Of a stretch of 64,000 bases of DNA, positions 34,456 to 44,356 are shown piece after piece. A program made the position numbers and the translations under genes. Within the stretch, counting starts at the first letter, position 1. Each line of letters begins with the position of its first letter. Origin of the DNA: Eublepharis macularius (taxonomy: Eukaryota; Chordata; Lepidosauria; Squamata; Eublepharidae); the NCBI RefSeq assembly GCF_028583425.1, contig NC_072795.1, forward strand, positions 3,185,001 through 3,249,000, in the 5' to 3' direction. The notes under the pieces were generated by a model. It was given only the letters and a program-made list of their open reading frames with translations. It ran no database searches and was not told where the DNA came from.

Positions 34456-35687
34456 GTCAAATATTTATATACAGGATTGTGCAAGAAAACAAATTATAAA
34501 TAGAAGGGCCAATGGGCTGTGGCATGTATAAAGGACAGAATGAGACAGAATTATATAAAATTTAGAACGGCTCGAAAAAAGTACAGCGAACGTTCACAAG
34601 AGCAGCAACTGGGAATCATCCGAGTTTTGCTAACAGCTGTGATGGCAGTTTTACTTAAGGCAATTATCACCTATAATGAGCACGTCAAGAGCTGCGTGTA
34701 CATTAACACTGTGATCCTGGTAGGACAATGGCATTATCCCCAAACAGAAGATGGGCTGAGCGGGGTCCCTAAGGCCATCTGCTATGTCACAAGTGAGATT
34801 CAAACCAGAGATGTCTCACTCTTCTCAGTGCCTGCAGTTCTGCACTGCCTCTCTGCTTATGACAAGACATTGTGAATAAAGCTCATACCACCTCATGGCC
34901 CCCACCCCATTCCTGCATTCGGCACGGTGCCAAGCAGACAGGATATGACTGCCTAAACTGTACACCTGTGGTTTGTGTTAGATGTTTAGAGGCTCGTGGC
35001 AAAAATGCTTTCAGCAGGCGATAGTCATCAAAGCTCAGCCAAGCATTGTGCACTTGCCTGGTGTTATGGCCCAGCCCTGTGGGTTCCGGGAACGCAGGGG
35101 GCTTGCCCTGCTCTTATCTCCTCTTCCATCTGCCCACAGGACTTTCTGGAGCTATGAAAAGCCTGTGGCCTTGGAATATATACATATATTTTTTTAGGAG
35201 ACAAGGTACATTTCCCAACAGACAGGCACTCCTTAGAGAAGACAGGGGAGCTTAGAAGTGTCTGAAGGCACTTGGTAGAAATCAGCATGAAACATGAGAG
35301 TTTCTCATCTAAGCATTTGGCAATGTTTGTGCAGAGACAGAGAGAGGAAAAGCCATTTTTCAACCATACACAGACTTTCCAGGTAATGCAATTATTAAAT
35401 CTGGATAACCAACTACAAAATTAGACTTAGGCACTATGTGTATACTCTTAGACTTCTGTTCCTCCGGCTCCCTCTGACAACTGCACCTTTCCTCCCCCTT
35501 ATGCCTAGAACTGCCTCCTAGAGCCGTTGCAACAATCTGGAGAATTGCTGACAATCTGGAGAAAAGATGTCCTGCCCCTTTAATAGAAGGCGTGTGTTCA
35601 TGGGCAGCTGGAGTGTTTTCATGGTATGGAGATAAGGAACACCACATGGTAAATGTCACGCCATTAAACCTCTCTTAAGGGGGCACA
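34456..35687. other. No gene recognised
   Basis: Mostly unique. A 118-codon frame at 34519-34875 shows no family features. Confidence 0.4.
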
Positions 35688-36090
35688 GTGCCCTGACCTG
35701 GATAGCCCAGGTGAGCCTGATGTCTTCCGATCTCAGAAGCTAACCAGGGTCGGCCTTGGTTAGTAATTGGATGGGAGAGATCCAATGAAGACCAGGTTGC
35801 AGAGGCAAGCAATGGAAAACTGTCTCTGTTAGAGCCAAGCTACAAGTGACGCCTTACACAGGTTGGACACTAGTCGGCTTCCCTCAAGTTTTGATGGGAA
35901 ATGTAGGCGTCCTGGTCTTGCGGCTGTAATGGAGGGCTAAGCTGCAAGACCAGGATGCCTACATTTCCCATCAAAACTTGAGGGAAGCTGACAAGTGTCC
36001 AACCTGTGTAAGGCGTCACTTGTAGCTTGGCTCTCAGTCTCTTGCCATGAAAATCCCACAAGGGGTCACCTTAAATCAGCTATGAGGACA
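35688..36090 (+). repeat. 5S-rRNA-derived SINE, split by a MITE
   Basis: The 5S-like head has GAAGCTAACCAGGGTCGGCC and TTGGATGGGAGA. The body (GAGGCAAGCAATGGAAAACT) is cut at 35831 and resumes at 36037 (GTCTCTTGCCATGAAAATCC). It ends in a GTCACC...AGCTATGA tail. Confidence 0.85.
35832..36033. mobile_element. Palindromic MITE, GGGCCAAGCTACAAGTGA family (long form, copy 2)
   Basis: Ends GAGCCAAGCTACAAGTGACG / CGTCACTTGTAGCTTGGCTC. The inner arms match 2204-2437. Because it interrupts a SINE whose uninterrupted order is known, the duplicated bases can be inferred as TTA (left) and TCA (right). A 3 bp T-N-A duplication would suggest PIF/Harbinger. Confidence 0.85.
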
Positions 36091-36367
36091 CTCCACACCA
36101 CCAAGGGGGCAGGGATATATTTTCCTCCAGATTGTTGGTAACCCTGCTTCATGATGCTGTCTCACTCCAGCCCAGTGACTCTGGGCGTGGCCCCCAGGGG
36201 TGCCCAGGTGCCCACCAATGTATTCCCTGGCACTTACTTGCTTCTCCTCTAAAGCAAAAAAGCAACCTTGGTTTCCCTCCACCTTATTACAATAGGAGAT
36301 GCTTTAGAATACTTCAGGAGGTATCACTTTTATCTCTGCAGGGAATGCCTATTTGGAAACAAGAGAA

Positions 36368-36507
36368 GGGCCGTTTTCACACTGCTTACTGGCCACGGAA
36401 CATCGTGCTGAGCTCCCGGAACGACAGCATCTTCCTAGCGCGATTTTGCACGAGAACAAGGAGCTCGGCGCGATGTTCCGTGGCTGGTAAGCAGTGTGAA
36501 AACGGCC
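36368..36507. mobile_element. Palindromic MITE, GGGCCGTTTTCACACTGC family
   Basis: Ends GGGCCGTTTTCACACTGC / GCAGTGTGAAAACGGCC. The inner arms GAACATCGTGCTGAGCTCC and near-complement give a centre near 36440. Confidence 0.85.
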
Positions 36508-37387
36508 AATGTTTGCCTTGGGACCGCCCAGTCTTTTGTAATTGCCCAAACGATGGCAATGATTTTGTGCCACGGGAGGCGGGGTCCTGCCTCCCATGGC
36601 AGCCATTTTGTAGCGGTACCCACTTCCTTGTCTCAGAATTTCAAAAGTGCCCACAGGGCTCAAGAAGATTATCGACCACTGCGCTAGCCCTTTCTGTCCT
36701 TCCTTTGCAACAACCTTAGAGTTCCCCTCCCTACCGGCAATTCTTGGGAAGAGTTTTCTAGAGGTGGAACCCCCTGGGAGTGATGTCATCGCGCAGGCCC
36801 AGGAGCATGCATATGCTTTGCACAGGGCCGATTTGGGCCCCAAATCGGAATTGACGTCATCATCATGCCAGCTGCAGGAGCATTCCTGCGCTCTGTGTGG
36901 GACCGATTCGGTCCAGTGGGGGGCAACCTCTGGAGGGCTTGCCACCTCCTTCCAATCACTGGCAGATTGGTGGGTGAGGGGGCAAATCCCCTGGGTTAGG
37001 GTTAGTGCCCTCCCTGGTGGGCACCTGGGAACCCTATTTCTTCTGCCAGTGGGTAAAGGCTTTTTTTTTTTGTTTAACTTAGTGTTTCTCTATTGATCCT
37101 CCTTTCTAGATTTTACACACGCACACACAAACACACACGTAGCTTTTAATATGGATTTTAATGTCTTTTTAACTGCAGAGGTTTAGGGGCAGGGACATGG
37201 GAGGCAACCTTAGAACAAACAAATAGTTATCTTTGCAAAAGCAAAGCAGTCCAGTGTATCCATCATTCTGAAGAAAGAAATAGAGAGGCGGCCACCGGAA
37301 AAAGAACACATGATTTTACTCCCTTTTTGCAATTACAACTAACAGAGGCCAAGTAGTTGTGCTTCTTGAAACAAGGTCCTTGTGGGT
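36508..37387. repeat. Repeat-derived sequence, GGCAACC-type fragments
   Basis: 36925-37036 carries GGGGGCAACCTCTGGAGGG to GGGCACCTGGGAACCCTA, a short relative of the GC-rich GGTTGCCAG elements. A TTTTTTTTTTT run and a (CA)n tract (about 37115-37137) follow. No exon recognised. Confidence 0.45.
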
Positions 37388-37598
37388 TAGGGTTGCCAGC
37401 CTCCAGGTGGTGGCTGGAGATACTCTGGAATTACAACTGATCTCCAGGCCACAAAGATCAGTTCCCCTGGAGAAAATAGGGGTTTTGGAAGGTGGACTCT
37501 ATGGCATTATACTCTGCTGAGGTCAATCCCCAAACCCCGCCCTCTCTATGTACCACACCCCAAATCTCCAGGAATTTACCAGCCTGGAGCTGGCAACC
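37388..37598. mobile_element. GGTTGCCAG...CTGGCAACCCC-ended element
   Basis: Starts TTAGGGTTGCCAGCCTCCAG and ends CCTGGAGCTGGCAACCCC. Internal ACTGATCTCCAGGCCACAAA and CCCCTGGAGAAAATAGGGG are diagnostic. This is one of the best copies of the family. A clear target duplication could not be scored. Confidence 0.8.
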
Positions 37599-37913
37599 CC
37601 GTGAGCCCACCTGCCTGCCCACTGAGCTCTGTTTGCTGAACCGCACCTTGGTGCCTCAAGCCAAGTAAACATTGCCTGTGTTTTGTTTTGCTTTTGCAGC
37701 TTCCTCCCTCCTTCACTTTTCCCTTTGCAACAACAGACAAGAAACGTGTGTTTCCATTTTCTTTTCTTTAAGACAGATGCCAAACGTGCAACTGTTTCTT
37801 GGATAAGTGAAGCTAGAGAGCTAGTTTGGCATTTTGGACGAACATTTCACAATCGCTTCTATCTGTAGATAATTCCCACTGTAGATATCCCTCCCACCTT
37901 TCATTCCCATGGC

Positions 37914-38117
37914 TAGGTTGCCAGGTCCAGGTTGAGAAATTCCTGGAGATTTTGGGGGTGGGGCCTGGATAGGGCCGGGGTGGGAGAGGGAAGGGACCTC
38001 ATTAGGGCATAGTGCCAGAGAGTCCTCCCTTCGAACAGGGGAACTGATCTCTGTGGTCTGGAGATCAGTTGTAGTTCGGGGAGATCTCCAGCTACCACCT
38101 GGAGGCTGGCAACCCCA
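37914..38117. mobile_element. GGTTGCCAG...GGCAACCCCA-ended element, opposite orientation
   Basis: Begins TAGGTTGCCAGGTCCAGGTT and ends ACCACCTGGAGGCTGGCAAC. Relative to 37388-37598 the internal blocks are in reverse order. Confidence 0.8.
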
Positions 38118-38344
38118 ATAGGAGCAGACTGGCCCTTTAACTCACTGGGAATCTTACGGGCAAGCCATTGTAGTGGAAAGTTACTGAGGACCGGAAACAA
38201 AGCAGAATCAAGTAGAGAGTGTAGAAAGAATAAAGAAGCCTCACCGAAATTAAGGGCAAACTCTTCCACAAGCGCAAGAGAAACGTCTGAGATCAGTGGA
38301 TTAACTTCTGCATGTGACCAAAGAGTAGATTTTAAGTATAAGGC

Positions 38345-38346
<2 letters not shown>

Positions 38347-38378
<32 letters not shown>
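38347..38378. repeat. (GT)n microsatellite
   Basis: About 15 uninterrupted GT units. Confidence 0.95.
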
Positions 38379-38527
38379 GAGGAGATAAATGGGTTTAGGT
38401 TTTCCTGGCATTCTAAAGCTGAGGGCAGGGGATGCCTCCAGCTCTAAGCCTGTGACGGTGATATTGTCTATTCACGACATTTTAGAAACACAATATAGCT
38501 GGATCCTTCAGAGCTGATCTGCTAGCA

Positions 38528-38891
38528 CAGGGGTCCCCAACCCCCAGTCCGTGGACCAGTCCCAGTCCGTGGCCTGTTAGCAACCAGGCCGCACAGGAGG
38601 TGAGTGGTGGGCGAGCGCAGAGCCGGCTCCAGGGAGCAGGCAAGGTAGGTGGTCGCCTATCACCCCCAGATGGGACCGTCTAGTTGCAGGAACACGAACT
38701 CAAAACTCCCACTGATTCTGCATTGTGGTGAGCTGTATAATTATTTTATAATTTATAATGTAATAATAGAAATAAAGTGCACAATTGTATCATTCTGAAA
38801 CCATCCCCCTGCCCGCCCCCCCTCCCCGGTCCATGGAAAAATTGTCTTCCACGAAACTGGTCCCTGGTGCCAAAAAGGTTGGGGACTGCTG
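38528..38891. mobile_element. Non-autonomous hAT element (364 bp), mammal-like family
   Basis: Termini CAGGGGTCCCCAACC / GGTTGGGGACTGCTG. A perfect 8 bp duplication, TGCTAGCA, lies at 38520-38527 and 38892-38899. Interior words (GGCCTGTTAGCAACC, GAAATAAAGTGCACAATTG, GGTCCATGGAAAAATTGTC, CTGGTGCCAAAAAGGTTGG) closely match a short hAT family I know from mammalian genomes. The family name needs checking against Dfam. No transposase. Confidence 0.88.
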
Positions 38892-38910
38892 TGCTAGCAC
38901 ACTGTATCCA

Positions 38911-39120
38911 GGTTGAGTTGCCAGCTATGGATTGGGAAATTCCTGGAGGGGTGGAGCCTGAAGAGGGTGGGATTTGGGGAGGGGAGGAGCCTCAGCAGGT
39001 TTAACGTGATAGAGCCCACCCTCCAAAGCAGGCAGTTCCAGGGGAACTGATCTATGTAGTCTGAAGATTAGTTATAATTTCAGGAGATCTCCAACCTGCA
39101 CCTAGAGACTGGCAACCCTA
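38911..39120. mobile_element. GTTGCCAG...CTGGCAACCCTA-ended element
   Basis: GAGTTGCCAGCTATGGATTG to GAGACTGGCAACCCTA, with the usual AGGGGAACTGATCTATGTAG and GGAGATCTCCAACC blocks. It lies just downstream of the TPRG1 stop codon and may be part of the 3' UTR or beyond it. Confidence 0.75.
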
Positions 39121-39341
39121 GATCCTGTACTCCCCCCCCCCGCACCCTTTCATGACTCATGTATGAGATGGACTTGGGCGGGGAAAACCATGTGACTCAG
39201 TTGTTCTTGGCCCAGGGAAATGATGCTTCCAAGAAGGAGGGTTTGCAATTAAGCCCAGCGGTGCATCTGAGCCATTTATCAGACCACATCCTGTTTAGTA
39301 AACTTCCAGCACAAAATAAAATCCCCCCGGGGCGGCACTCT

Positions 39342-39536
39342 TCAAAAGCCAACACTCCCCCGAGCGAGGGAATACCCCAGCTTGTTTCGGTTGCCAATGA
39401 AAGACATCAGGCCCGTGTAGGTCTCAATAAGGATGGGCTCGTACACCACGCCCAGCCCGTCTGTTCTGGTCGACGCAGGGTCTTGTCTCTGAACATTCTG
39501 GACAGCTTGCACCAGCTGTGCCACGAACGGGGACAT
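39342..39536 (-). CDS. TPRG1: Tumor protein p63-regulated gene 1 protein, last coding exon
   Basis: 195 bp including the stop. On the minus strand the acceptor is CTCTTGTTCTTTTGACAG, and the first codon ATG is internal (methionine), in phase 0 with the upstream exon. The product ends with EPILIETYTGLMSFIGNRNK followed by LGYSLARGSVGF and stop. This is nearly identical to the C-terminus of TPRG1 (ending in GSIGF in human, as I recall) and distinct from TPRG1L. TPRG1 is a roughly 275-residue hSac2-domain protein whose molecular role is poorly defined. The less conserved stretch at the start of the exon (SPFVAQLVQAVQNVQ) aligns with SKLVPAIQNA in human. No clear poly(A) signal was found downstream on the minus strand. 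Confidence 0.95.
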   Translation of the reverse strand: MSPFVAQLVQAVQNVQRQDPASTRTDGLGVVYEPILIETYTGLMSFIGNRNKLGYSLARGSVGF

Positions 39537-39914
39537 CTGTCAAAAGAACAAGAGATGCTTAAGCCACAGCAGTCGCATGAATTCGAGCGCTCAAGGATCA
39601 GGCCTCTTTACTGGTTTTAAGTTATCATTACTACTTGCACCTGTACTATTGTTGCTGTTATTATTGTTGCTATCAAGACAGGCCCCTGCCCCCGAGGAGC
39701 TTACAATCTAAAATCAATATTGGTCAGAACGATGGACAGAATGGTGTGTGGTGCAAGTATAGCGAGGGGAGAAGTTGAGCAGAGGCAGTTGCATGGACTT
39801 AAACAGCATTATACCTGGTTCCAGGGATTAAAGGATAAAGAGTTAAACTGGATGTGATCTTGAGAGGGTTAGGTGATTCCTGTTTTTCTTAAAACAGGTG
39901 GGTTGGGAGACTGA

Positions 39915-40032
39915 GGGCCAAGCTACAAGTGACAAATGACACTTGAACGGCAAGTGTATTTCTCCCTGTTCACTTGCCCTCCACTCAATCCACTTGCCAG
40001 GCAAGTGTCTTTCGTCATGTGTAGCTTGGCCC
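39915..40032. mobile_element. Palindromic MITE, GGGCCAAGCTACAAGTGA family (short form, copy 1)
   Basis: Ends GGGCCAAGCTACAAGTGACA / near-complement ending GCTTGGCCC. The inner arm GACACTTGAACGGCAAGTG is repeated inverted. It is flanked by TGA on both sides (39912-39914, 40033-40035). Confidence 0.88.
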
Positions 40033-40044
40033 TGATTCAGACCA

Positions 40045-40190
40045 GGGCCGTTTCCACATGGCTTACCTTTTGTCGGGATACAGCATCTTTGTTCACGAAA
40101 TCGCGCCAGGAAGACACTATCACACGATTTCGCGCAAGATCACGCTGTTATCGCACAATTTCACGTGAGAACACGCTGCATGGGTTAAGC
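40045..40190. mobile_element. GGGCCGTTTCCACATGG-ended MITE, right end degraded
   Basis: Left end GGGCCGTTTCCACATGGCTT. CG-rich inner words (ACGAAATCGCGCCAGG and approximate complement) show the same foldback plan as the copies at 16.4, 17.3, 33.9 and 36.4 kb. Confidence 0.7.
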
Positions 40191-40197
40191 CTTCTGT

Positions 40198-40315
40198 GGG
40201 CCAAGCTACACATGACGAATGACACTTGAACAGCAAGTGTATTTCTCCCTGTTCACTTGCCCTCCACTGAATCCACTTGCCATTCAAGTGTCATTCGTCA
40301 TGTGTAGCTTGGCCC
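40198..40315. mobile_element. Palindromic MITE, GGGCCAAGCTACAAGTGA family (short form, copy 2)
   Basis: GGGCCAAGCTACACATGACG to CGTCATGTGTAGCTTGGCCC is a near-perfect inverted repeat around GTATTTCTCCCTGTTCACTT. Only 165 bp from copy 1. Confidence 0.88.
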
Positions 40316-40841
40316 TCAGATGCACCATTTCCCCAGCCAGAAACAGAGCTATAATTTGCCCCAATGATACAGTTACACCATTGTAGGCTACTGGTTTGAG
40401 GCTGCTTGTTGGAGTAACATTGCCCTCCCTGTCTGGCTGTTCCTTTGCCAGCTACTCCACTTACATATTTAGAAATATTAGCAATTCCGTAAGAGACTCT
40501 CTTGCACATGCGGCTGCATTCTGTCACATCACTCGGGAAGGACGGCTCCATGCTTAACAGAGCAGGGGTAAAACAATACAACCCATTTACTCTGAGCTCC
40601 TCTAGAATCCTCAGGGAATACTGGATGGATGAAATGGCATGCTTATATGAAGAGAGTTTCAAGTGGGCAGCCATGCTGGCCTGGATTTGGGAAATCTAGT
40701 TGGTCTGTAAGGTGCTATTGGACCTGAATCATGTTTTTATGTGTCTTGTTCCCCCAGCTCCTGAGATTAGAAACAAACTGGGAAGTGGCCAACCTCCCCC
40801 CCACCTTGCTTGAAAATTTGTCCTCACCAGTGCTTAAAGAA

Positions 40842-41085
40842 TGTGTGTGTGTGTTATGTGCCGTCAAGTCGCCTCTGACCTACGGCGACCCTATGAATGA
40901 AAGACCTCCAAAACGTCCTATCATTAACAGACTTGCTCAGATCTTGTAAACTGGAGGACGTGGCTTCTTTTACTGAGTTAAGCCATCTCGTTTTAGCTCT
41001 TCCTCTTTTCCTACTGCCTTCCTCTTTTCCTAGCATTATTGACTTTTCCAGAGGATCTTTTCTTTTCATGATATGACCATTGTAC
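40842..41085 (-). mobile_element. RTE-like LINE 3' end
   Basis: The minus-strand frame contains GSRKRGRAKTRWLNSVKEAT and DRTFWRSFIHRVAVG. This resembles the R-RGR--TRW---V-EA...DR--WR motif at the C-terminus of RTE-related LINEs. The end reads CGACTTGACGGCACATAA followed by CA repeats. BovB identity is possible but not shown. Confidence 0.65.
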
Positions 41086-41234
41086 TTTGGTTGCTTAAAG
41101 GATAGTGCTTAGATTTTAGAGATTAGAGTATAAGATTAAGATCAGGGACACCGAAGTTCAAACTTTTATATGAATGACCTTGGGTGAGTCATTTTCAGGT
41201 GTATCTGTGTCTGCATTTGAACAGCGGCATTTGA

Positions 41235-41322
41235 GTCCAGCGGGGACCTTAGAGGCCAAGAAGATTTATAGGGTATAAGCTTTCAAAAGTCAAAGCTCCC
41301 TTCTTCAGATTACTTGGGCCGG
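41235..41322. repeat. CTCTGAAAAT-family repeat fragment
   Basis: GAGTCCAGCGGGGACCTTAG, then a GGTATAAGCTTTCAAAAGTC and AGCTCCCTTCTTCAGA arm, as at 1926-2112. Confidence 0.65.
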
Positions 41323-41962
41323 TCTCTCTCCTTACAGGATGGCTGTGAGGAAGGAAAAGCAAGATCATCTTATGCACCCACAGCCAGCCTGAAGTCTTTG
41401 GAGGGAGAGCAGGATTCAGACGGGAAACAGCAATCAAAACAACCTGCCAAGGAGAAACTGTGACGGCTTGAGCATCCAGAGCACATAACATTTGCAACTG
41501 AATCGCCTGTTTGCTGCAAACGCATAGGGGCAGGCATCTTAACTGGCCCCTGGACCCCCAGAGCATTGTCTCCCAACTGGAAACCTGACACAGGCATGGG
41601 GGATAGTTATGCAGTTCTCTTGAGCTGCCATCGCCGAGGATCCGTTTCTTATGCACGCAAAAGATGCCGGTACATTGTGCCCCCCTCCAAGAGATCAAAG
41701 ATTAAAAGCATCCTGAGACGGACTTCTCATATGGCAAAGCATCCTCAGAACGCCAGAGACACAAAGGAGTTGTGTTACATGCCAGACAGAGGGACAGGCC
41801 ACAGGGAAAGCTGCCAAGGTATGGAGGGTAAACAGAGAGAGACAGACAAACTGGGAGGACGGTTGAGTTTTGATCTCTGCTTCTTGGCCTATGTTGCTCC
41901 TTTGGGGCTCCGTTGAGCAAAGAGGCTGTGACTGGTAGAATCCCCTTCTGTGTGCCTCCATC
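41323..41962. other. No gene recognised
   Basis: Unique-looking. Frames of 70-150 codons on both strands lack known domains. Confidence 0.4.
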
Positions 41963-41965
41963 TTA

Positions 41966-42083
41966 GGGCCAAGCTACAAGTGACGAATGACACTTGAACG
42001 GCAAGTGTATTTCTCCCTGTTCACTTGCCCTCCACTCAATCCACTTGCTGTTCAAGTGTCATTCGTCACTTGTAGCTGGGCCC
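41966..42083. mobile_element. Palindromic MITE, GGGCCAAGCTACAAGTGA family (short form, copy 3)
   Basis: GGGCCAAGCTACAAGTGACG to CGTCACTTGTAGCTGGGCCC. The flanking triplets are TTA and TCA. Confidence 0.88.
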
Positions 42084-42671
42084 TCAGTTCCATAGCTGTG
42101 ACAGGGTCTACAGTCCCCCAACATTGCTCCTTGGCAAGGTGCTCTACCCCATTCCCCTTGGCTCCTCCCTTCTTTTTGTACATCCTCAGGGCAGGTTTTT
42201 CAACTGACAGTTTATTTGGCGTGGATCCACAACAATTAATTTTGACAAAAACTGCAATTAATCTTGCACAGAATTATAAGGGTGATTCCAGGTGGCGGTT
42301 GGTGACAATCTACAGTTCTAACATTCCTGCCTTGTTACACTCCCAAGTTCCACAGCGGACAACTGCTTGTCATTTTTTCCTATCATTGTTGAATAAAAGT
42401 ACAATTTCTGAGCTGTGGATGCTCTTCCGATTGCTCCTTCTTGCCCTATTGTATGTCAAAGTGCAGCACCTGACATTTTTTTAAAAAAACACTGTCACTA
42501 TAATGTTATTAAAAATTAGCATGAGTTCTCAGCATAGTTTCTAAAGGGAAATTTAAACTTGAAAGGAAAGCTGAGAGTTACCTGGAATTTGGATAAAGCT
42601 GAGGAGTGGGGCGCGGTTTTGCCCATGTTACTCCCTGGGATAATCTGGCAGAGGAGAGATTTCAGCAGTGC

Positions 42672-42751
<80 letters not shown>
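42672..42751. repeat. (CAA)n microsatellite
   Basis: About 26 units of CAA/AAC. It immediately precedes the RLE LINE tail, which in its other copy (near 12540) is also bordered by a CAA-type run. Confidence 0.97.
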
Positions 42752-42769
42752 AGAATTCATGGGAACATC

Positions 42770-43285
42770 AGGTGGGAAAGGTGCTAGGAAATGATCAAGT
42801 CAAGATCTTACGGGATTTTCAAATACAAACTGATCGACACCATGAACACAATACACCAGACACAACAGTTGTGGAAAAAAATTGAAAGGTCTGGATAACT
42901 GACGTTGCAATTCTGGGGGATGCCAGAGTCGAAGAAGAAGAACAAGAAAAAAATGATTAAATATAGAGGTCTGGCAATAGAAACCACCCGACTATGGATG
43001 AAGAACACAACAGTAGTCCTCATTGTCATCGGGGCGCTGGGAACTATTTCGAAAAGCTTTGCAACTTATATGGAAAAACTGCAGCTTTCTGATATAACAC
43101 CTACAGAACCGCAAAAGATGGTGTTACTTGGAACAGCGTACATATTACGCGGATAACTAGCTGATACTTAGGTCTCTGGTGGAAACTTGTATCAGCTCAG
43201 CAAGGCCGATCAATGATAACATGTGGTCTTTATTTATTATTGATTATGTTGTGTGAAATTTGAATAATAATAATAATACTAGGAG
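42770..43285 (+). mobile_element. RLE-type LINE C-terminal remnant (R4/R2-like)
   Basis: Encodes HNTPDTTVVEKN, then after a stop VAILGDARVEEEEQEK, KYRGLAIETTRLWMKNTTVV and IGALGTISKSF with KMVLLGTAYILRG. This is the typical C-terminus of LINEs with a restriction-enzyme-like endonuclease. It matches the minus-strand fossil at 12.5-13.0 kb. The 3' end is AATAATAATAATAAT. Confidence 0.75.
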
Positions 43286-43293
43286 GCAGAGGA

Positions 43294-43503
43294 GAAGGAA
43301 AGTGCCCTCAAGTCATAGCTGGCTTATGGTGACCTCTAGTGAAGTTTTCCTGGCAAGAGACTAACAAAGGCGGTTTGCCATTGCCTGCCTCTGCAGCCCT
43401 GGCCTTTGCTGGAGGTCTCCCATCCAATTACTAACCAAGGCCAATGCTGCTTAGCTTCGGAGGCCTGATGAGATCAGGTTCACTTGGGCTATCCAGATCA
43501 GGG
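43294..43503 (-). repeat. 5S-rRNA-derived SINE
   Basis: Minus strand: a CTGATC...GAAGCTAAGCAGCATTGGCC head with GATGGGAGACC, then GCAGAGGCAGGCAATGGCAA and a CATAAGCCAGCTATGACTTG tail. Confidence 0.85.
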
Positions 43504-43737
43504 CAAATAATAATAAATAATAATAATAACCACGTGCTTATATACCACCTTTCTGGACAGGTTAGTGCCCCACTCAAAGCGATGAACAAAGTCAATTTTC
43601 TTATTATCCCCACGATATAGCTGGGGAGCTGGGCTGAGAAGAGTGGCTGACCCAAGGCCACCTGCTGAGCTCATGGTAGTAGCCGCATTCAAACTAGCGG
43701 AGTTCCAGTCCACAAAGCAACCACTTAACCACTGTGT
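43504..43737 (-). repeat. tRNA-derived SINE
   Basis: Reverse orientation. The AATAATAATAATAAC tail comes first, then AAGGTGGTATATAAGCACG-type sequence on the minus strand, and the tRNA head near 43680-43737 (GTGGTTAAGTGG, GAACTCC). It abuts the 5S SINE tail to head. Confidence 0.8.
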
Positions 43738-44120
43738 GGAGTTTTAGCTGCAGTCTTGCATACGACTAATGCCAAAACAGCATCAACTGGATAATGGGTC
43801 CGGTGCAGGCGTGCCCATCAGTTTGGCACATCCTGCTCATAGGAAATGATCATAGGAAGTGAACTTCCAACACACTGTATGGCTGAATGAATGAGTTTGA
43901 CCATGGAGGAAAGGGTGACAGAGGTCCCACCGCTGGCTGTCTGCAGAACTGGCCTTTGACCCAGAGGACTTATGGGCCAGCCTCCTATCTCTTTCTCAGT
44001 TGACTTTTACGAATGTGAGACATTCTTCAGAGTCCTCTATATTATATTGCTGTCACCTCCTTCTCGACTTACCCTACCCTCAATTCTTTCTTTCAGTCGT
44101 TTCCTATTTCCGTTTCCTAC

Positions 44121-44356
44121 ACCAGTTTGGTGTAGTGGTTAAGAGCAGCAGGACTCTAATCTGGAGAACTGGGTTTGAGTCCCCACTCCTCCACTTGAAG
44201 CCAGCTGTGTGGCTTTGGGTCAGTCACAGCTTCTCGGAGCTCTCTCAGCCCCACTCGCCTCATAGGGTGTTTATTGTGGGGATAATAACAACGTACTTTG
44301 TAAACTGCTCTGAGCAAGCATTAATTTGTCCTGAAGGGTGGTATATAAATATATTG
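44121..44356 (+). repeat. tRNA-derived SINE
   Basis: Head with A box (TGGTGTAGTGGTTAAGAG) and B box (GGGTTTGAGTCCC). Body TTGAAGCCAGCTGTGTGGC, 3' part CTGAAGGGTGGTATATAAAT. This is the most complete copy, running into the hexamer satellite. It is a SINE rather than a tRNA gene because the acceptor and anticodon stems are not conserved and a body follows. Confidence 0.88.

Noticed and set aside
35688-36090. 5S rRNA gene
   Set aside because: Only the internal promoter region is conserved, and it is followed by a SINE body and tail; all three copies share this, so they are 5S-derived SINEs.
36132-36945. 195- and 198-codon ORFs on opposite strands
   Set aside because: Both cross the GGGCCGTTTTCACAC palindrome; no domain or splice logic.
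20422-39341. Search for TP63 DNA-binding or SAM domain exons and later P3H2 exons
   Set aside because: No segment resembling these proteins was recognised by eye; reported as absence with that limit.
42559-42885. 108-codon ORF with a poly-Thr/poly-Asn run
   Set aside because: Produced by the CAA microsatellite joined to a degenerate LINE C-terminus.
44121-44200. tRNA gene
   Set aside because: A and B boxes are present, but the sequence continues into a common SINE body found at four other sites, and cloverleaf pairing is not conserved.
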